Shown here: positions 20,621-29,679 of the stretch, in pieces | How positions within the stretch are numbered: the stretch's first letter is position 1 | Layout of the letters: each line of letters begins with the position of its first letter | Assembly: GCA_027452265.1 (NCBI GenBank) | Contig: DAIDGR010000074.1 | Location: 1 to 64,000, forward strand | Direction: 5' to 3' | Origin: Caulobacteraceae bacterium | GTDB lineage: Bacteria; Pseudomonadota; Alphaproteobacteria; Caulobacterales; Caulobacteraceae | Length of the DNA: 64,000 nucleotides | Position numbers and translations under genes: made by a program | The notes under the pieces: model-generated | Databases searched by the model: none | What the model was told of the DNA's origin: nothing | Seen by the model: the letters and a program-made list of their open reading frames with translations, nothing else

Positions 20621-22159
20621 GTGGCGGACCGCGTGCAGATATCGCGCGTGGGCGGCTGGCCGCCCGGAATTTTGTGGAAATCGGCTGACTTGCGGGAGTC
20701 GGTCGCGCGCTGGCGGGACGGTCGCGGCCGTGGCGCTGGCGTCAAATGGGGGCAATGGGACGACGTGTTCGACATCGATATTGAGGTTCGCCACGGGGCG
20801 CATAAGGAGCCCTCGGGCCAGATTTGGGTCTCGCGCCATGGGCGCTTTGGGATTGTCGTGCGGGCGCCGGAGAGCGATCCGGGCGCAACTCTGAACGGTC
20901 GGAGCCTGGAGGTTCGCCTTTCGACGGGCCCGGTGGGTCTGTACCGCCGCTTTCCGTTCAACTGCCATGTGGCGCTCGGGCGCAACGGCGCCACCGCGCG
21001 GATTCTCGAGTTCACGGCGCCGTCACAGGAGCGCCGGCTGCGTCTGCCCATTCCGCCGGACGGCCGTCTGGAGTTCGCCGTCACCTCTGAGCTGTCCGCC
21101 GTGCCGGCGCAGATCGGCCTTGGCCCCGATCAGCGCGACCTGGCGGTCATGATGGCCTGCTCGGTCGTCGACCTGCCGCCGGACACGGCGGACCTTGCCG
21201 GAGAGCCGCAACAGGGTTGGCTCTCGACCGCCAACCCCATTCCCGCGAGCACGCCCCGGCCGGTCTTTGTCGTGGGCATGTATCGCAGTGGCACCAGCGT
21301 CCTCACCTGGGCGATTGGCCAGCACCCGAACATCTGGCCCATGGAGGAAACCGGGTTCTTTCAGATTCTGGTCAATGGCATTCTCGCCGCCTGGCAAAGG
21401 GGCGCCGAGGCCTCGCGCAGTTTCGGGGAGGTCTATGAGATCCGGCCGGAACAGTTCGCACAGCATTTTGGCGTCGCCATCGACTCCTTCATGATCGCGG
21501 CCTCGAAGGAACGGGCCAAGCAGGTGATGCTTGCGCGGCTGTCCCAACGCGCGGACGATTTTGTCGAGCAGATTCAGGTCCTGAGATCGGTGGCGTCGCC
21601 CAAGCGGCGGTGGGTCGATGGCACGCCGGAGAACGCCTGGTCGGTTGCGCAGCTCCACCAGATCTTTCCCGCCGCCCGGTTCATCCACATCGTCCGCAAT
21701 CCCTTAAGCGTCGCCGCTTCCATGGCCCATTTCGACCGCATGGGCGGGCGGCCCGAGGACTCCGAAACGACCCTGCGCCTCTGGAGCGAACGGGTGGGCA
21801 TGGCCCACCTCGCCGAACGGGCCCTGGGCAGCGAGATCGTCATGCGGGTCCGGTACGAGGATCTGATCGTCCAGCCGGCCGAGGTCCTGAGCCGGATCTA
21901 CGCCTTTCTCGGCGAGCCCGACTTCGGCGTTTCGGCGGAGACCTTCACTGTGCGCATGAACAGTTCGAATGTCCGCAGCGAAGAGGTCGCCGCGGTCAGC
22001 GCCACGATTTCGCCCGACCGTCTGGCCGAGGCCCTGAGCCTCTATGAAGCCGCCTCTCGCCCCCTGAGCGCCCCCCTCGCGCCCGATCCCGCGGCGGCGG
22101 CGGAGCTTGCGGAAATCGTCGGCGATCAGATCCGCAGCCTGCAGACGCTCTACGCCTGA
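20621..22159 (+). CDS. Sulfotransferase-like protein with an N-terminal beta-rich domain (GTG start)
   Basis: PAPS 5'-phosphosulfate loop-like VFVVGMYRSGTSVLTWAIGQHPNIWPMEETGFFQIL; 3'-phosphate motif-like FIHIVRNPLSVAASMAHFDRMGG; about 200-aa unassigned N-terminus. Confidence 0.85.
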   Translation: MADRVQISRVGGWPPGILWKSADLRESVARWRDGRGRGAGVKWGQWDDVFDIDIEVRHGAHKEPSGQIWVSRHGRFGIVVRAPESDPGATLNGRSLEVRLSTGPVGLYRRFPFNCHVALGRNGATARILEFTAPSQERRLRLPIPPDGRLEFAVTSELSAVPAQIGLGPDQRDLAVMMACSVVDLPPDTADLAGEPQQGWLSTANPIPASTPRPVFVVGMYRSGTSVLTWAIGQHPNIWPMEETGFFQILVNGILAAWQRGAEASRSFGEVYEIRPEQFAQHFGVAIDSFMIAASKERAKQVMLARLSQRADDFVEQIQVLRSVASPKRRWVDGTPENAWSVAQLHQIFPAARFIHIVRNPLSVAASMAHFDRMGGRPEDSETTLRLWSERVGMAHLAERALGSEIVMRVRYEDLIVQPAEVLSRIYAFLGEPDFGVSAETFTVRMNSSNVRSEEVAAVSATISPDRLAEALSLYEAASRPLSAPLAPDPAAAAELAEIVGDQIRSLQTLYA

Positions 22160-22374
22160 TCACGTGGCGAATGGACCTCGCCGCCCTGATCCCGCGTCGG
22201 TCATGAGGGCGCAAATCCGATCAGGCCCTTAAGCCGCCCTGTGTCGGTCGATGTGGCGGCGTGGCCGCGCTTTGAGGGGAGGTGCCTGGCCTGACCCACG
22301 GATGTCCAGGATGAGGCGCCTGGGCGTGTGCTTGAGCCCGTCATCTTAGGTGAGGGGCGCGGTACCAGCCGTGA

Positions 22375-23388
22375 TCAATCCACCGGGCGTTTGCGGATGA
22401 TCAGGCCGACGGACGTCGTCACATACCCCTCGAGCAGAAGCCTCAGATGGGGCATCTCGCGATAGGGCGGCACATCGATATAGCGCTCCACCGGCGCCTG
22501 GCCCTCGGTGAGGTCGAGCGGGGCCACCTGATGGCCCTGGGCGGTCAGCCGCTCCACCAGAGCCTCAAGGTCGCGCCTGCGGTAGAGCACCGTGGCGCCC
22601 TCGGTCAGGGTGGCATCGTTGGAGCTGAGGTTGAACTCCGTCGTGTGAATGGCCCAGCCGCCGGGTCTCAGGCAGTCCAGGGACCGCTCGATGAAGCTCA
22701 GGCCCGCATCGATCGAGCCGAGGTGCTCCAGGGCGCAAGCCGACCAGCAGAAATCGAACCCGTCCAGATCATCGGGCACCGCATTCATGTCGCAGACGCG
22801 GAAGCTCACCCGGGCGTCGAAGGCGTCAGCGTCACAGATTCGCGGCCGGCGAAGGGCCTCCAGCCCCGCGGCATGCTGCTGGGTCTCGGTCCAGCCAAGC
22901 GCCGCGGCCCTCTCCGGCGGCAGATCGGTGGCCACCACCTCGCATCCCTGAGCCGCGAAATAGGCTGATAGCGGCTCCAGACCGACGCCAAAGCCGAGCG
23001 CCCGGCTTCCTGCCTGAATCGCGCCGCGTTCGCTCAGGGCCTGGCAGATGAAGACAAACTCCCAGTTCTTTCGGTGGTAGGACCGGCCCAGGCCCAGGCG
23101 GTCGATCCAGGTCGCGAAATAGGGCTGATCAAAGCTGTCCTGACGGCAGAGCGTCGAGCAGCCGAACACGGCAGAGGGAGCCTCCGCAGGATGATGGGGT
23201 GGTCCATGCGCCCAAAGCGCGGCGGGCGGCAGGCTGAGCGCGCTGATCAGGACCCGATTTTCGCGCCGCAGGGTTTCGATCTGGCCGGCCAGCCGGTCCA
23301 GCCGTTCGGCATTGGCCTCGGTCTGATCGGCGATGACGATGAATCGCGCTCTCAGGTCTTCGAGGAGTTTGGTCCAGGTCTTGAACAC
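22375..23388 (-). CDS. SAM-dependent methyltransferase with N-terminal coiled-coil
   Basis: ALGFGVGLEPLSAYFAAQGCEVVATDLPPERAAALGW; DGFDFCWSACALEHLGSIDAGLSFIERSLDCLRPGGWAIHTTEF. Confidence 0.85.
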   Translation of the reverse strand: MFKTWTKLLEDLRARFIVIADQTEANAERLDRLAGQIETLRRENRVLISALSLPPAALWAHGPPHHPAEAPSAVFGCSTLCRQDSFDQPYFATWIDRLGLGRSYHRKNWEFVFICQALSERGAIQAGSRALGFGVGLEPLSAYFAAQGCEVVATDLPPERAAALGWTETQQHAAGLEALRRPRICDADAFDARVSFRVCDMNAVPDDLDGFDFCWSACALEHLGSIDAGLSFIERSLDCLRPGGWAIHTTEFNLSSNDATLTEGATVLYRRRDLEALVERLTAQGHQVAPLDLTEGQAPVERYIDVPPYREMPHLRLLLEGYVTTSVGLIIRKRPVD

Positions 23389-23399
23389 GGGGTCTCTCT

Positions 23400-23939
23400 T
23401 CAGGCGTCTGGCGTCGCCGGCAAGGGGTTTGGGCGCGTCGCGTGGCGCAGGACAATCCCCAGAATACGCAGTTCGCCGTGAAACGCGGCGCGCTGGAGGA
23501 TGATCCTGACCTGGGCCTGATCGCCGTGAGCGAAGTCATGCTCCAACGCGATGCGGTGGGGGCCCGCCACATCGAAGGGCAGTTGTGCGAAGCTATAGTC
23601 GGGTTCGGCCCCGAACTCCACGCGAATGGGCCGCCGCGCCGCCGAGGCGCAGAGATGGAGATAGATGTTTGCCTGCCATCGCCCCGACGGAAGCGGGCGG
23701 TGAGGTCCTGACGCCAGGAATCTGACCCGGCCGGTCACGTCGATGACCTCCGGGCATGGAAGGACATCCTGGGCGTTTGGACCATAGGTATAGAGGTCTT
23801 CGAAGCTCCAGACCTCGTCGGCCGTGGCGCCGTCGCGCGCGGCCCGCTCGGCGATCTCGCGCCAAGGCTCCCAGGTCGCCCGCGCCGCAGGCTCGGGGCG
23901 GGGCGCGAACAGGCGTGAAAGGCTAAATCCTGAGGGCAT
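23400..23939 (-). CDS. Hypothetical protein, probable beta-sandwich domain, capsule locus
   Basis: Alternating beta-strand pattern (RWQANIYLHLCASAARRPIRVEFG...QAQVRIILQRAAFHGELRILGIVLRH); 17-nt overlap with the upstream ATPase gene indicates co-transcription. Confidence 0.7.
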   Translation of the reverse strand: MPSGFSLSRLFAPRPEPAARATWEPWREIAERAARDGATADEVWSFEDLYTYGPNAQDVLPCPEVIDVTGRVRFLASGPHRPLPSGRWQANIYLHLCASAARRPIRVEFGAEPDYSFAQLPFDVAGPHRIALEHDFAHGDQAQVRIILQRAAFHGELRILGIVLRHATRPNPLPATPDA

Positions 23940-24612
23940 CGAGATTGTGGTGCTCTTCCCACAGGGCCGTATAGACCTCGACCGCCATCGCCACGTCGTC
24001 GAACATCTTGGCCCGCCCGTTGTCGATGATCAGCGCCCGGTCACATTGCTGTTCGAGGATGTCCAGGGAGTGCGAGGCGATGATGAAGGCCTTGTGGCCC
24101 CGGCGGTCGAACAGCTCCTCCTGGCAGCGTTTGGTGAAGGACGCGTCGCCCACGGCGATGACCTCATCGATCAGGTAGCAGTCAAAATCGAGCGCGATCG
24201 ACACGCCGAAAGCCAGGCGCGCGCGCATCCCTGAGGAGTAGAATTTGATCGGCTCCCGCAGGGCCTCTCCCAGCTCGGCGAATTCATCGACCCGGTCCAC
24301 CAGGCCCTTGAACGGTTTGTCGTACAGGCGCGAGATCAGGCGAATATTGTCAATTCCCGTCATGAAGCCGCCGACGCCGCCGCCAAAGCCCAGAGGCCAG
24401 GAGCAGGTCATGCCATTGGTCCAGCGCACCTGACCCTCGCTGGGCGCCAGCACGCCGCCGACCAGCTTGATCAGGGTCGACTTCCCCTGGCCGTTGCGTC
24501 CGATCAAGCCAATCCGTTCCCCTGGCGCGACCGTGAAGGACAGGCCCCGATAGAGCCAGTGAGGCCGACCGTTCAGCGGAAACCGTTTGCCCAGGTTTTC
24601 GACGATCAGCAC
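23923..24612 (-). CDS. ABC transporter ATP-binding protein, capsule exporter KpsT-like
   Basis: Walker A GLIGRNGQGKSTLIKLVGG; signature-like YSSGMRARLAFG; DFDCYLIDEVIAVGDASF; short length typical of polysaccharide exporters. Confidence 0.92.
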   Translation of the reverse strand: MLIVENLGKRFPLNGRPHWLYRGLSFTVAPGERIGLIGRNGQGKSTLIKLVGGVLAPSEGQVRWTNGMTCSWPLGFGGGVGGFMTGIDNIRLISRLYDKPFKGLVDRVDEFAELGEALREPIKFYSSGMRARLAFGVSIALDFDCYLIDEVIAVGDASFTKRCQEELFDRRGHKAFIIASHSLDILEQQCDRALIIDNGRAKMFDDVAMAVEVYTALWEEHHNLDALRI

Positions 24613-24622
24613 GACCGTGCGC

Positions 24623-25846
24623 CTAGCGCTGATTGTGCTCGCGGAGACCCGCGATGATCAGGGACACGATGCCGTAGGCCAGAAGAGACGCGCCAATCAC
24701 CAGAACGATCATCTTGAATCTTTGAGGCTCTTCAGAGCGCTGCGGCAGGTTGGGCTCGACCACGCGATCGAGGAACACCTGCTGCTGACGCGCATCGAGG
24801 CGCGCCGCCTCCAGACCGGCCAGAGCCGTCTCCAGGGCCTTGGACGACAGCTCGGCGTCGAGAAGGAGCTTCTCATAGTCCGCCACCTTCGGGGCCAGGG
24901 AGTCGCTCTCCCCGACCTGGCGCATCTTCTCGGCGCCGAGCTGTCCCTCAAAGGCGGCGATCTGCTGGTCGAGGATCGGCAGTTGCGCGCTCTTGGGCGC
25001 GGCGGCGGCCAGGGCGTCGCGCTGCGCCCTGAGGGCGTCGATCTGGGCTTCGAGGTGGCCGAGCAATTCGAGGTTGGCGGCGGCGGTCTTGTCGGGATCA
25101 ATGATCCTCTGGGTGGCGCGGAATGTGGTCAGGGCGGCCTGGGAGCGGGCGACGGACCGCTCCGCGTCCTCGACCTGTCGCTCCTGCTGGGCGACGGCAT
25201 CGGCCAGGGCGCGTTCGTTGAGCGCGGTGATCCAGGTCTCGCTGTGGTCCAGCAGCAGCTGTGCGAGACGTTGGGCGTCTCCGGGGCGAAAGGCTTGAAC
25301 CTTCAGCGAGAGGATGCCCGACTGCATATTGTATTCGACCGTCACAAAGCGGCCGTAGGCCTTGTAGACGTCCTCCAGGTTGGCGCTCTGCCCCAGGCGA
25401 GGAAACCGATAAAGCAGATCGCCCTCGGGCCTTCCCATCACCCGCAGCAGGAGGCCGCCGCGCATCAGGTCGGCCACGGCGGCCCGGGAGGTCATGTAGC
25501 CCTTGACCTCGTAGGCGGTGACCGTGCTTGAGCTGCCGGAAGACACGCCGACATTCGAAAGCAGCGAATCGAGACCGCCCGTGGCCTGCGGCGCATTTTT
25601 CACATTCGCCACGAACTCGGCCTCGGAGACGTATCGGGGCGCGGCGATCACGCCATAATAGAGAACCGCGCTCAGCGAGGGCAGCACGACGATCAGATAG
25701 AAGAGGAGCGGCAGTCTCCGGAGCCCCCTCAGGATCGACGCCGCGATGCTGTCAGAGCCGGTGGCCGCGACGCCCTCATGCGAATGGCTGGCTTGGACCG
25801 AAGGCTCCATGCGCTCTTTTGCACTCCCCATGCGAACGCGCGTCAC
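24623..25846 (-). CDS. Capsule polysaccharide export inner-membrane protein (KpsE/Wzz-like)
   Basis: N-terminal TM LPLLFYLIVVLPSLSAVLYYGVIAAPRYVSEAEFVA; central coiled-coil; C-terminal TM IVLVIGASLLAYGIVSLIIAGLREH. Confidence 0.88.
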   Translation of the reverse strand: MTRVRMGSAKERMEPSVQASHSHEGVAATGSDSIAASILRGLRRLPLLFYLIVVLPSLSAVLYYGVIAAPRYVSEAEFVANVKNAPQATGGLDSLLSNVGVSSGSSSTVTAYEVKGYMTSRAAVADLMRGGLLLRVMGRPEGDLLYRFPRLGQSANLEDVYKAYGRFVTVEYNMQSGILSLKVQAFRPGDAQRLAQLLLDHSETWITALNERALADAVAQQERQVEDAERSVARSQAALTTFRATQRIIDPDKTAAANLELLGHLEAQIDALRAQRDALAAAAPKSAQLPILDQQIAAFEGQLGAEKMRQVGESDSLAPKVADYEKLLLDAELSSKALETALAGLEAARLDARQQQVFLDRVVEPNLPQRSEEPQRFKMIVLVIGASLLAYGIVSLIIAGLREHNQR

Positions 25847-27213
25847 ACGCCCCGACCGATGCCTCTCGTTACCGGCTCAGCCCCCATGGCGCCAGAGAGT
25901 AGCGCGCCAGAGAGCAACGTGGTCTCAACGATCTTGAAATGTTGCGCCCAGCTCGTGCGGGGCGCCGCACGACGTCTGCGCCTCGCCGTCATATGCGCCC
26001 GGATCGCCGTCTCCCAGCCAGGGCCGTCCAAGGGGTCCAGCAGCACCGCCTTGCCCGCGAATTCCCGGTGAACGGGAATGTCGGATGCGATCACGGGTGT
26101 GCCGAGGGCCAGAGCTTCGTTGACCGGCAGGTCGAAGCCCTCGGCAAAGGAGGGCGAGAGCAGGGCCCGGGCGCCCTGGATCAGCTCGGCGAGGCACGCG
26201 TCGTCGAGGGCCTGGGTCTCGTGCACATAGCGCAGGATCGCCGGGCTGCGCTCAAGCAGATCGATGATCGCCTCGTTCTCCCAGCCCCGTTGGCCGAGAA
26301 GCACCAGATGCGGCGTGTTCGCCCCGTCACGCTCGGCGATGCGACGCCAGAGGGTCAACAGAAAGGTCAGGTTCTTGCGGGGCTCCAACGTGCCGACACA
26401 GACAAAATAGGGACGGGGCCTGGGCGCCTTTTCAGGGTCGCCATCTTCACGGACGTCTGGATCCTGGTCCCCCGGTTCATCGCCTCCGCCGCTGCAAAAG
26501 GCGGCCTCGAGGCCAAGCGGCGCGACGGACACCGGGGGAGGCGCCAGGCCACGCTGTATCGCGTAGGCCTCGATCTCCTGCCGGGTGGCCTCGGAGTTGG
26601 CGATCACGGCGGCGCCGGTGCGCAGGGCGGCCTCAAACCGGATGAGATGCAGGCGGGCGGCGCCCGGGCTGCAATATTCGGGATATCGGATGGGGATGAG
26701 GTCGTGGAGCATGATCACGCTCCGGACGCCCTTGGCCTTCAGCCGGTCGAGAACCCCGTTCTGCTCCAGGCCAAAATGGCTGACATTGAGATAGACCGCG
26801 CCGGCTGGCAGCGGCCGCGGACGGGCGAGGCGCGCCGTGTCCCAGAGCGCCAGGATCACGCGGATGACGCCAGGCAGGGCGAGGCGGGGATCCCAGCGCG
26901 CGCGCACCGGCCGAGGGGGCGCGACGGCGTCGGACGTCTCGGCCAGGGCCTCGAGCAAACGGCGCCACCGCAGCCGCGCTCCGCTCGATTCGCGCCGGCG
27001 ACGGCGTTTGGCGGCGAAGCCCCGGACGAAGGCGTCAGCGCGCAGCGGCCAGATCACACCCGCCCAGGAACAGACGGGCCAGAGCTCGACATCGGGGCGG
27101 GACTGGAGCCAGTCGAAATAGGCCTCGGTGACGCGATCGATTCCCGTCGGGGGAGTGCGACCTGGGCGCAGCATGATGCGCGAGACGTCAAACAGAATGA
27201 CGGTACGGGGCAT
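25843..27213 (-). CDS. Glycosyltransferase family 4 (group 1)
   Basis: PYFVCVGTLEPRKNLTFLLTLWRRIAER; LSPSFAEGFDLPVNEALALGTPVIASDIPVHREFAGKAVLLDPLD; 4-nt overlap with downstream gene. Confidence 0.92.
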   Translation of the reverse strand: MPRTVILFDVSRIMLRPGRTPPTGIDRVTEAYFDWLQSRPDVELWPVCSWAGVIWPLRADAFVRGFAAKRRRRRESSGARLRWRRLLEALAETSDAVAPPRPVRARWDPRLALPGVIRVILALWDTARLARPRPLPAGAVYLNVSHFGLEQNGVLDRLKAKGVRSVIMLHDLIPIRYPEYCSPGAARLHLIRFEAALRTGAAVIANSEATRQEIEAYAIQRGLAPPPVSVAPLGLEAAFCSGGGDEPGDQDPDVREDGDPEKAPRPRPYFVCVGTLEPRKNLTFLLTLWRRIAERDGANTPHLVLLGQRGWENEAIIDLLERSPAILRYVHETQALDDACLAELIQGARALLSPSFAEGFDLPVNEALALGTPVIASDIPVHREFAGKAVLLDPLDGPGWETAIRAHMTARRRRRAAPRTSWAQHFKIVETTLLSGALLSGAMGAEPVTRGIGRGV

Positions 27214-28532
27214 CAGAGGAAGGGCCGGTAGAATTTGGCCAGACGCGCCTGGTAGGCGGCATGGCTGAACTGCTCCGCCTGGCGTGCGCCACGACCCGTC
27301 AGGTCGGCCCGGAGCGCTTCATCGCCGTCGAGCGCCTTGATCCCGGCGCGGATCGCGTCGGTGTCATAGGGGTCCACCAGGATCGCGGCATCCCCCGCGA
27401 CTTCGGGCGAAGACCCGGTATTGGCGGTCAGGACCGGGGTTCCGATCTGCATGGCCTCCAGAATGGGCAGACCAAACCCTTCATAGAGAAAGGGCGCCAG
27501 CACCGCCTTGGCGCCGCGGATCAGCCGCGCCAGAAGCGGCCAGGGAAGATAGGCGTAGCGGCGAACGCGGTCCGATCGCCGTGTGGTCGTGGCCTCAAGG
27601 ATCTGCCGCTCGATCAGGTCGGGATACAGAAGGCGGAGCTCGTCCTCGACGAGCCAGCCATTGGCGCCGACAATGACCAGCGGGCTTTTGGCGCCGGACG
27701 CCAGATAGGCTTCGATCACGCGGGGAAGGTTCTTCTTGGGTTCAATGGCCCCGAAGAACAGGAAATAGTCGCGCCAGCCCAGGCCAAATGTGGCCTCGAT
27801 GTCGTGGGCAAGGTCGGACTCGGCGCGGGCGGTCAGCTCCGCAGGCGTGGCCACCGCCTGGTAGGTCACATGCACGCGCTCCGGGTCTGCCTGCAGAAGA
27901 CGAATGATGTCTTGCCTGGAGGTCTCGGAGACCGTGGCGATCGCATCCGCCGTGCGGACGATCTTGCGGCACAAGGCCAGGAAGTTGCGCTTGTTGTCCA
28001 GGGTGGTGAAGGGCAGGCGCAACGGGACGAGATCGTGGATCGTGTAGAGATTGGGCCGCCCGTTTGCGCGAAGCGGCAGGGGGCACGTCCAGTGAACAAG
28101 GTCCGGCGGCGGCCCCGCGGCGCGATCAAATGTGACCGGGGTGAATCGCCGGCGCGCCGCGAACCCGCGATTGGCCGTGTGAAACAGGTCGGCGCAGGCC
28201 CAGATGGCGTCGTGATCGGGCGCCCGGGGGGCAATCTGGCGGGTGATGACCGCATCGGCGGCCGCGACCCGTCTCAAAGTGCGACCGAAGGGGGAGGTGA
28301 GGTAGCCAAGCATGGCGCCGGGCCGGGGCCAGCCGGTGGGCGATATGGTGGGCGCGTCGAACAGGTCCAGCTCCGCCAGAATCGGATCCTTGCGAAGGCG
28401 GGGCGGTCCAAAGATCAGGTCGGTCTGGTGCCCCAGGCCCCGGACGGCCTGGTTCAGATTGCGCGCATAGGTCGCGATCCCCGAGCCTTGCGGCAATGAA
28501 ATATTGAACCCGTCGATCGCGATCGTCGTCAC
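27213..28532 (-). CDS. Glycosyltransferase family 4 (group 1)
   Basis: YFLFFGAIEPKKNLPRVIEAYLASGAKSPLVIVGANGW; LAPFLYEGFGLPILEAMQIGTPVLTANTGSSPEVAGDAAILVDPYD. Confidence 0.93.
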   Translation of the reverse strand: MTTIAIDGFNISLPQGSGIATYARNLNQAVRGLGHQTDLIFGPPRLRKDPILAELDLFDAPTISPTGWPRPGAMLGYLTSPFGRTLRRVAAADAVITRQIAPRAPDHDAIWACADLFHTANRGFAARRRFTPVTFDRAAGPPPDLVHWTCPLPLRANGRPNLYTIHDLVPLRLPFTTLDNKRNFLALCRKIVRTADAIATVSETSRQDIIRLLQADPERVHVTYQAVATPAELTARAESDLAHDIEATFGLGWRDYFLFFGAIEPKKNLPRVIEAYLASGAKSPLVIVGANGWLVEDELRLLYPDLIERQILEATTTRRSDRVRRYAYLPWPLLARLIRGAKAVLAPFLYEGFGLPILEAMQIGTPVLTANTGSSPEVAGDAAILVDPYDTDAIRAGIKALDGDEALRADLTGRGARQAEQFSHAAYQARLAKFYRPFL

Positions 28533-28666
28533 GCAAACCTGCTTCTTTTGAGCGACGAAGGGGCCTGACGGTCTCGACCGGAGGCGCCCCGGCCGGATTC
28601 CGCTCGACTCAAGCCAGGGGTCGCGTCATGCCAGAGCCCGTTTAGTGCGTCGCGGCGGCGAATGGA

Positions 28667-29482
28667 ATGCTCTTGAGGATGTCACGATGGGCGGAGAGGC
28701 TCGGCGCGTGGTTCGCGCGTAACGGCCGGGTCATGTGGGCGCTGCTGATGCGTGAGGTCAGCACGCGTTACGGCCGGGACAATATCGGCTTCCTCTGGGT
28801 CGTCGCCGAGCCCACCTTCTTCGCCGTGGGCGTCTCGTATATGTGGTCCCAGGTGCGGCCTCCCTATGAGAACGGGATCCAGCTGATCCCGTTCATCATC
28901 ACCGGCTATTTCCCGATTATTCTGATCCGGCAGGTGGTCAACTATGCTGCAGGCGGCGTGCGCAACAATGCTCCGCTTCTGTATCACCGGATGGTCACGC
29001 CGCTGCACATCATCCTCAGTCGTTGCTGGATCGAATTCATCGGCGTCACCATCGCCGGGATTGCTGTGGTCTCCGCCTTCGTCTTCCTGGGTCTGATGCC
29101 GGCGCCCGTCAGCGTTCTTGGACTGGGCAATTTTGCCTATGGCTGGGTGGTGCTGGGGCTTCTCTCCACGGCCCTCGCCCTGGTGACGGCCGCGATCGCC
29201 GAGGTGATCGAGTTTACCGAGAAGGTCATCCACATCTTCACCTACCTGAGCCTGCCCTTTTCAGGCGGCTTCATCATGGCCGCGAGCATGCCGCCGCGGC
29301 TGTTCAAGTTTGCCTGGTCGATGCCGTTCCTTCACCCGATCGAGCTGATGCGAAGGGGCTATTTTGGGGGTTCAACGACCACCATATTCGACATGAATAT
29401 CGTCTATACCTGGATCGCCGCGCTCTTCTTTGCCGGCCTCCTCTTGATGCAGTTCGTCAGATCGCGGATCAATGTCGAATAG
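28667..29482 (+). CDS. ABC transporter permease, capsule exporter KpsM-like
   Basis: VMWALLMREVSTRYGRDNIGFLWVVAEPTFFAVGVSYMWS, ABC2-type polysaccharide exporter permease; multiple TM segments. Confidence 0.9.
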   Translation: MLLRMSRWAERLGAWFARNGRVMWALLMREVSTRYGRDNIGFLWVVAEPTFFAVGVSYMWSQVRPPYENGIQLIPFIITGYFPIILIRQVVNYAAGGVRNNAPLLYHRMVTPLHIILSRCWIEFIGVTIAGIAVVSAFVFLGLMPAPVSVLGLGNFAYGWVVLGLLSTALALVTAAIAEVIEFTEKVIHIFTYLSLPFSGGFIMAASMPPRLFKFAWSMPFLHPIELMRRGYFGGSTTTIFDMNIVYTWIAALFFAGLLLMQFVRSRINVE

Positions 29483-29679
29483 CGCCTCGGCGCCATTGGC
29501 CCGCCCCAGGGGTCGGACCGGGCCTGCATCCCCCTGATCTGAGCGGTGCAGGCGCCGGGGCTTCCCTCCAAGACCGCGGTCCAGCCACGCCCCGCCGTTG
29601 CATCCGCCGCGTGGAGGCGGTATCGCCCCCTCCCTCCGGCGCGGGCGCGCGCCGCGATCAGACGCGAAGAGACTTCATC

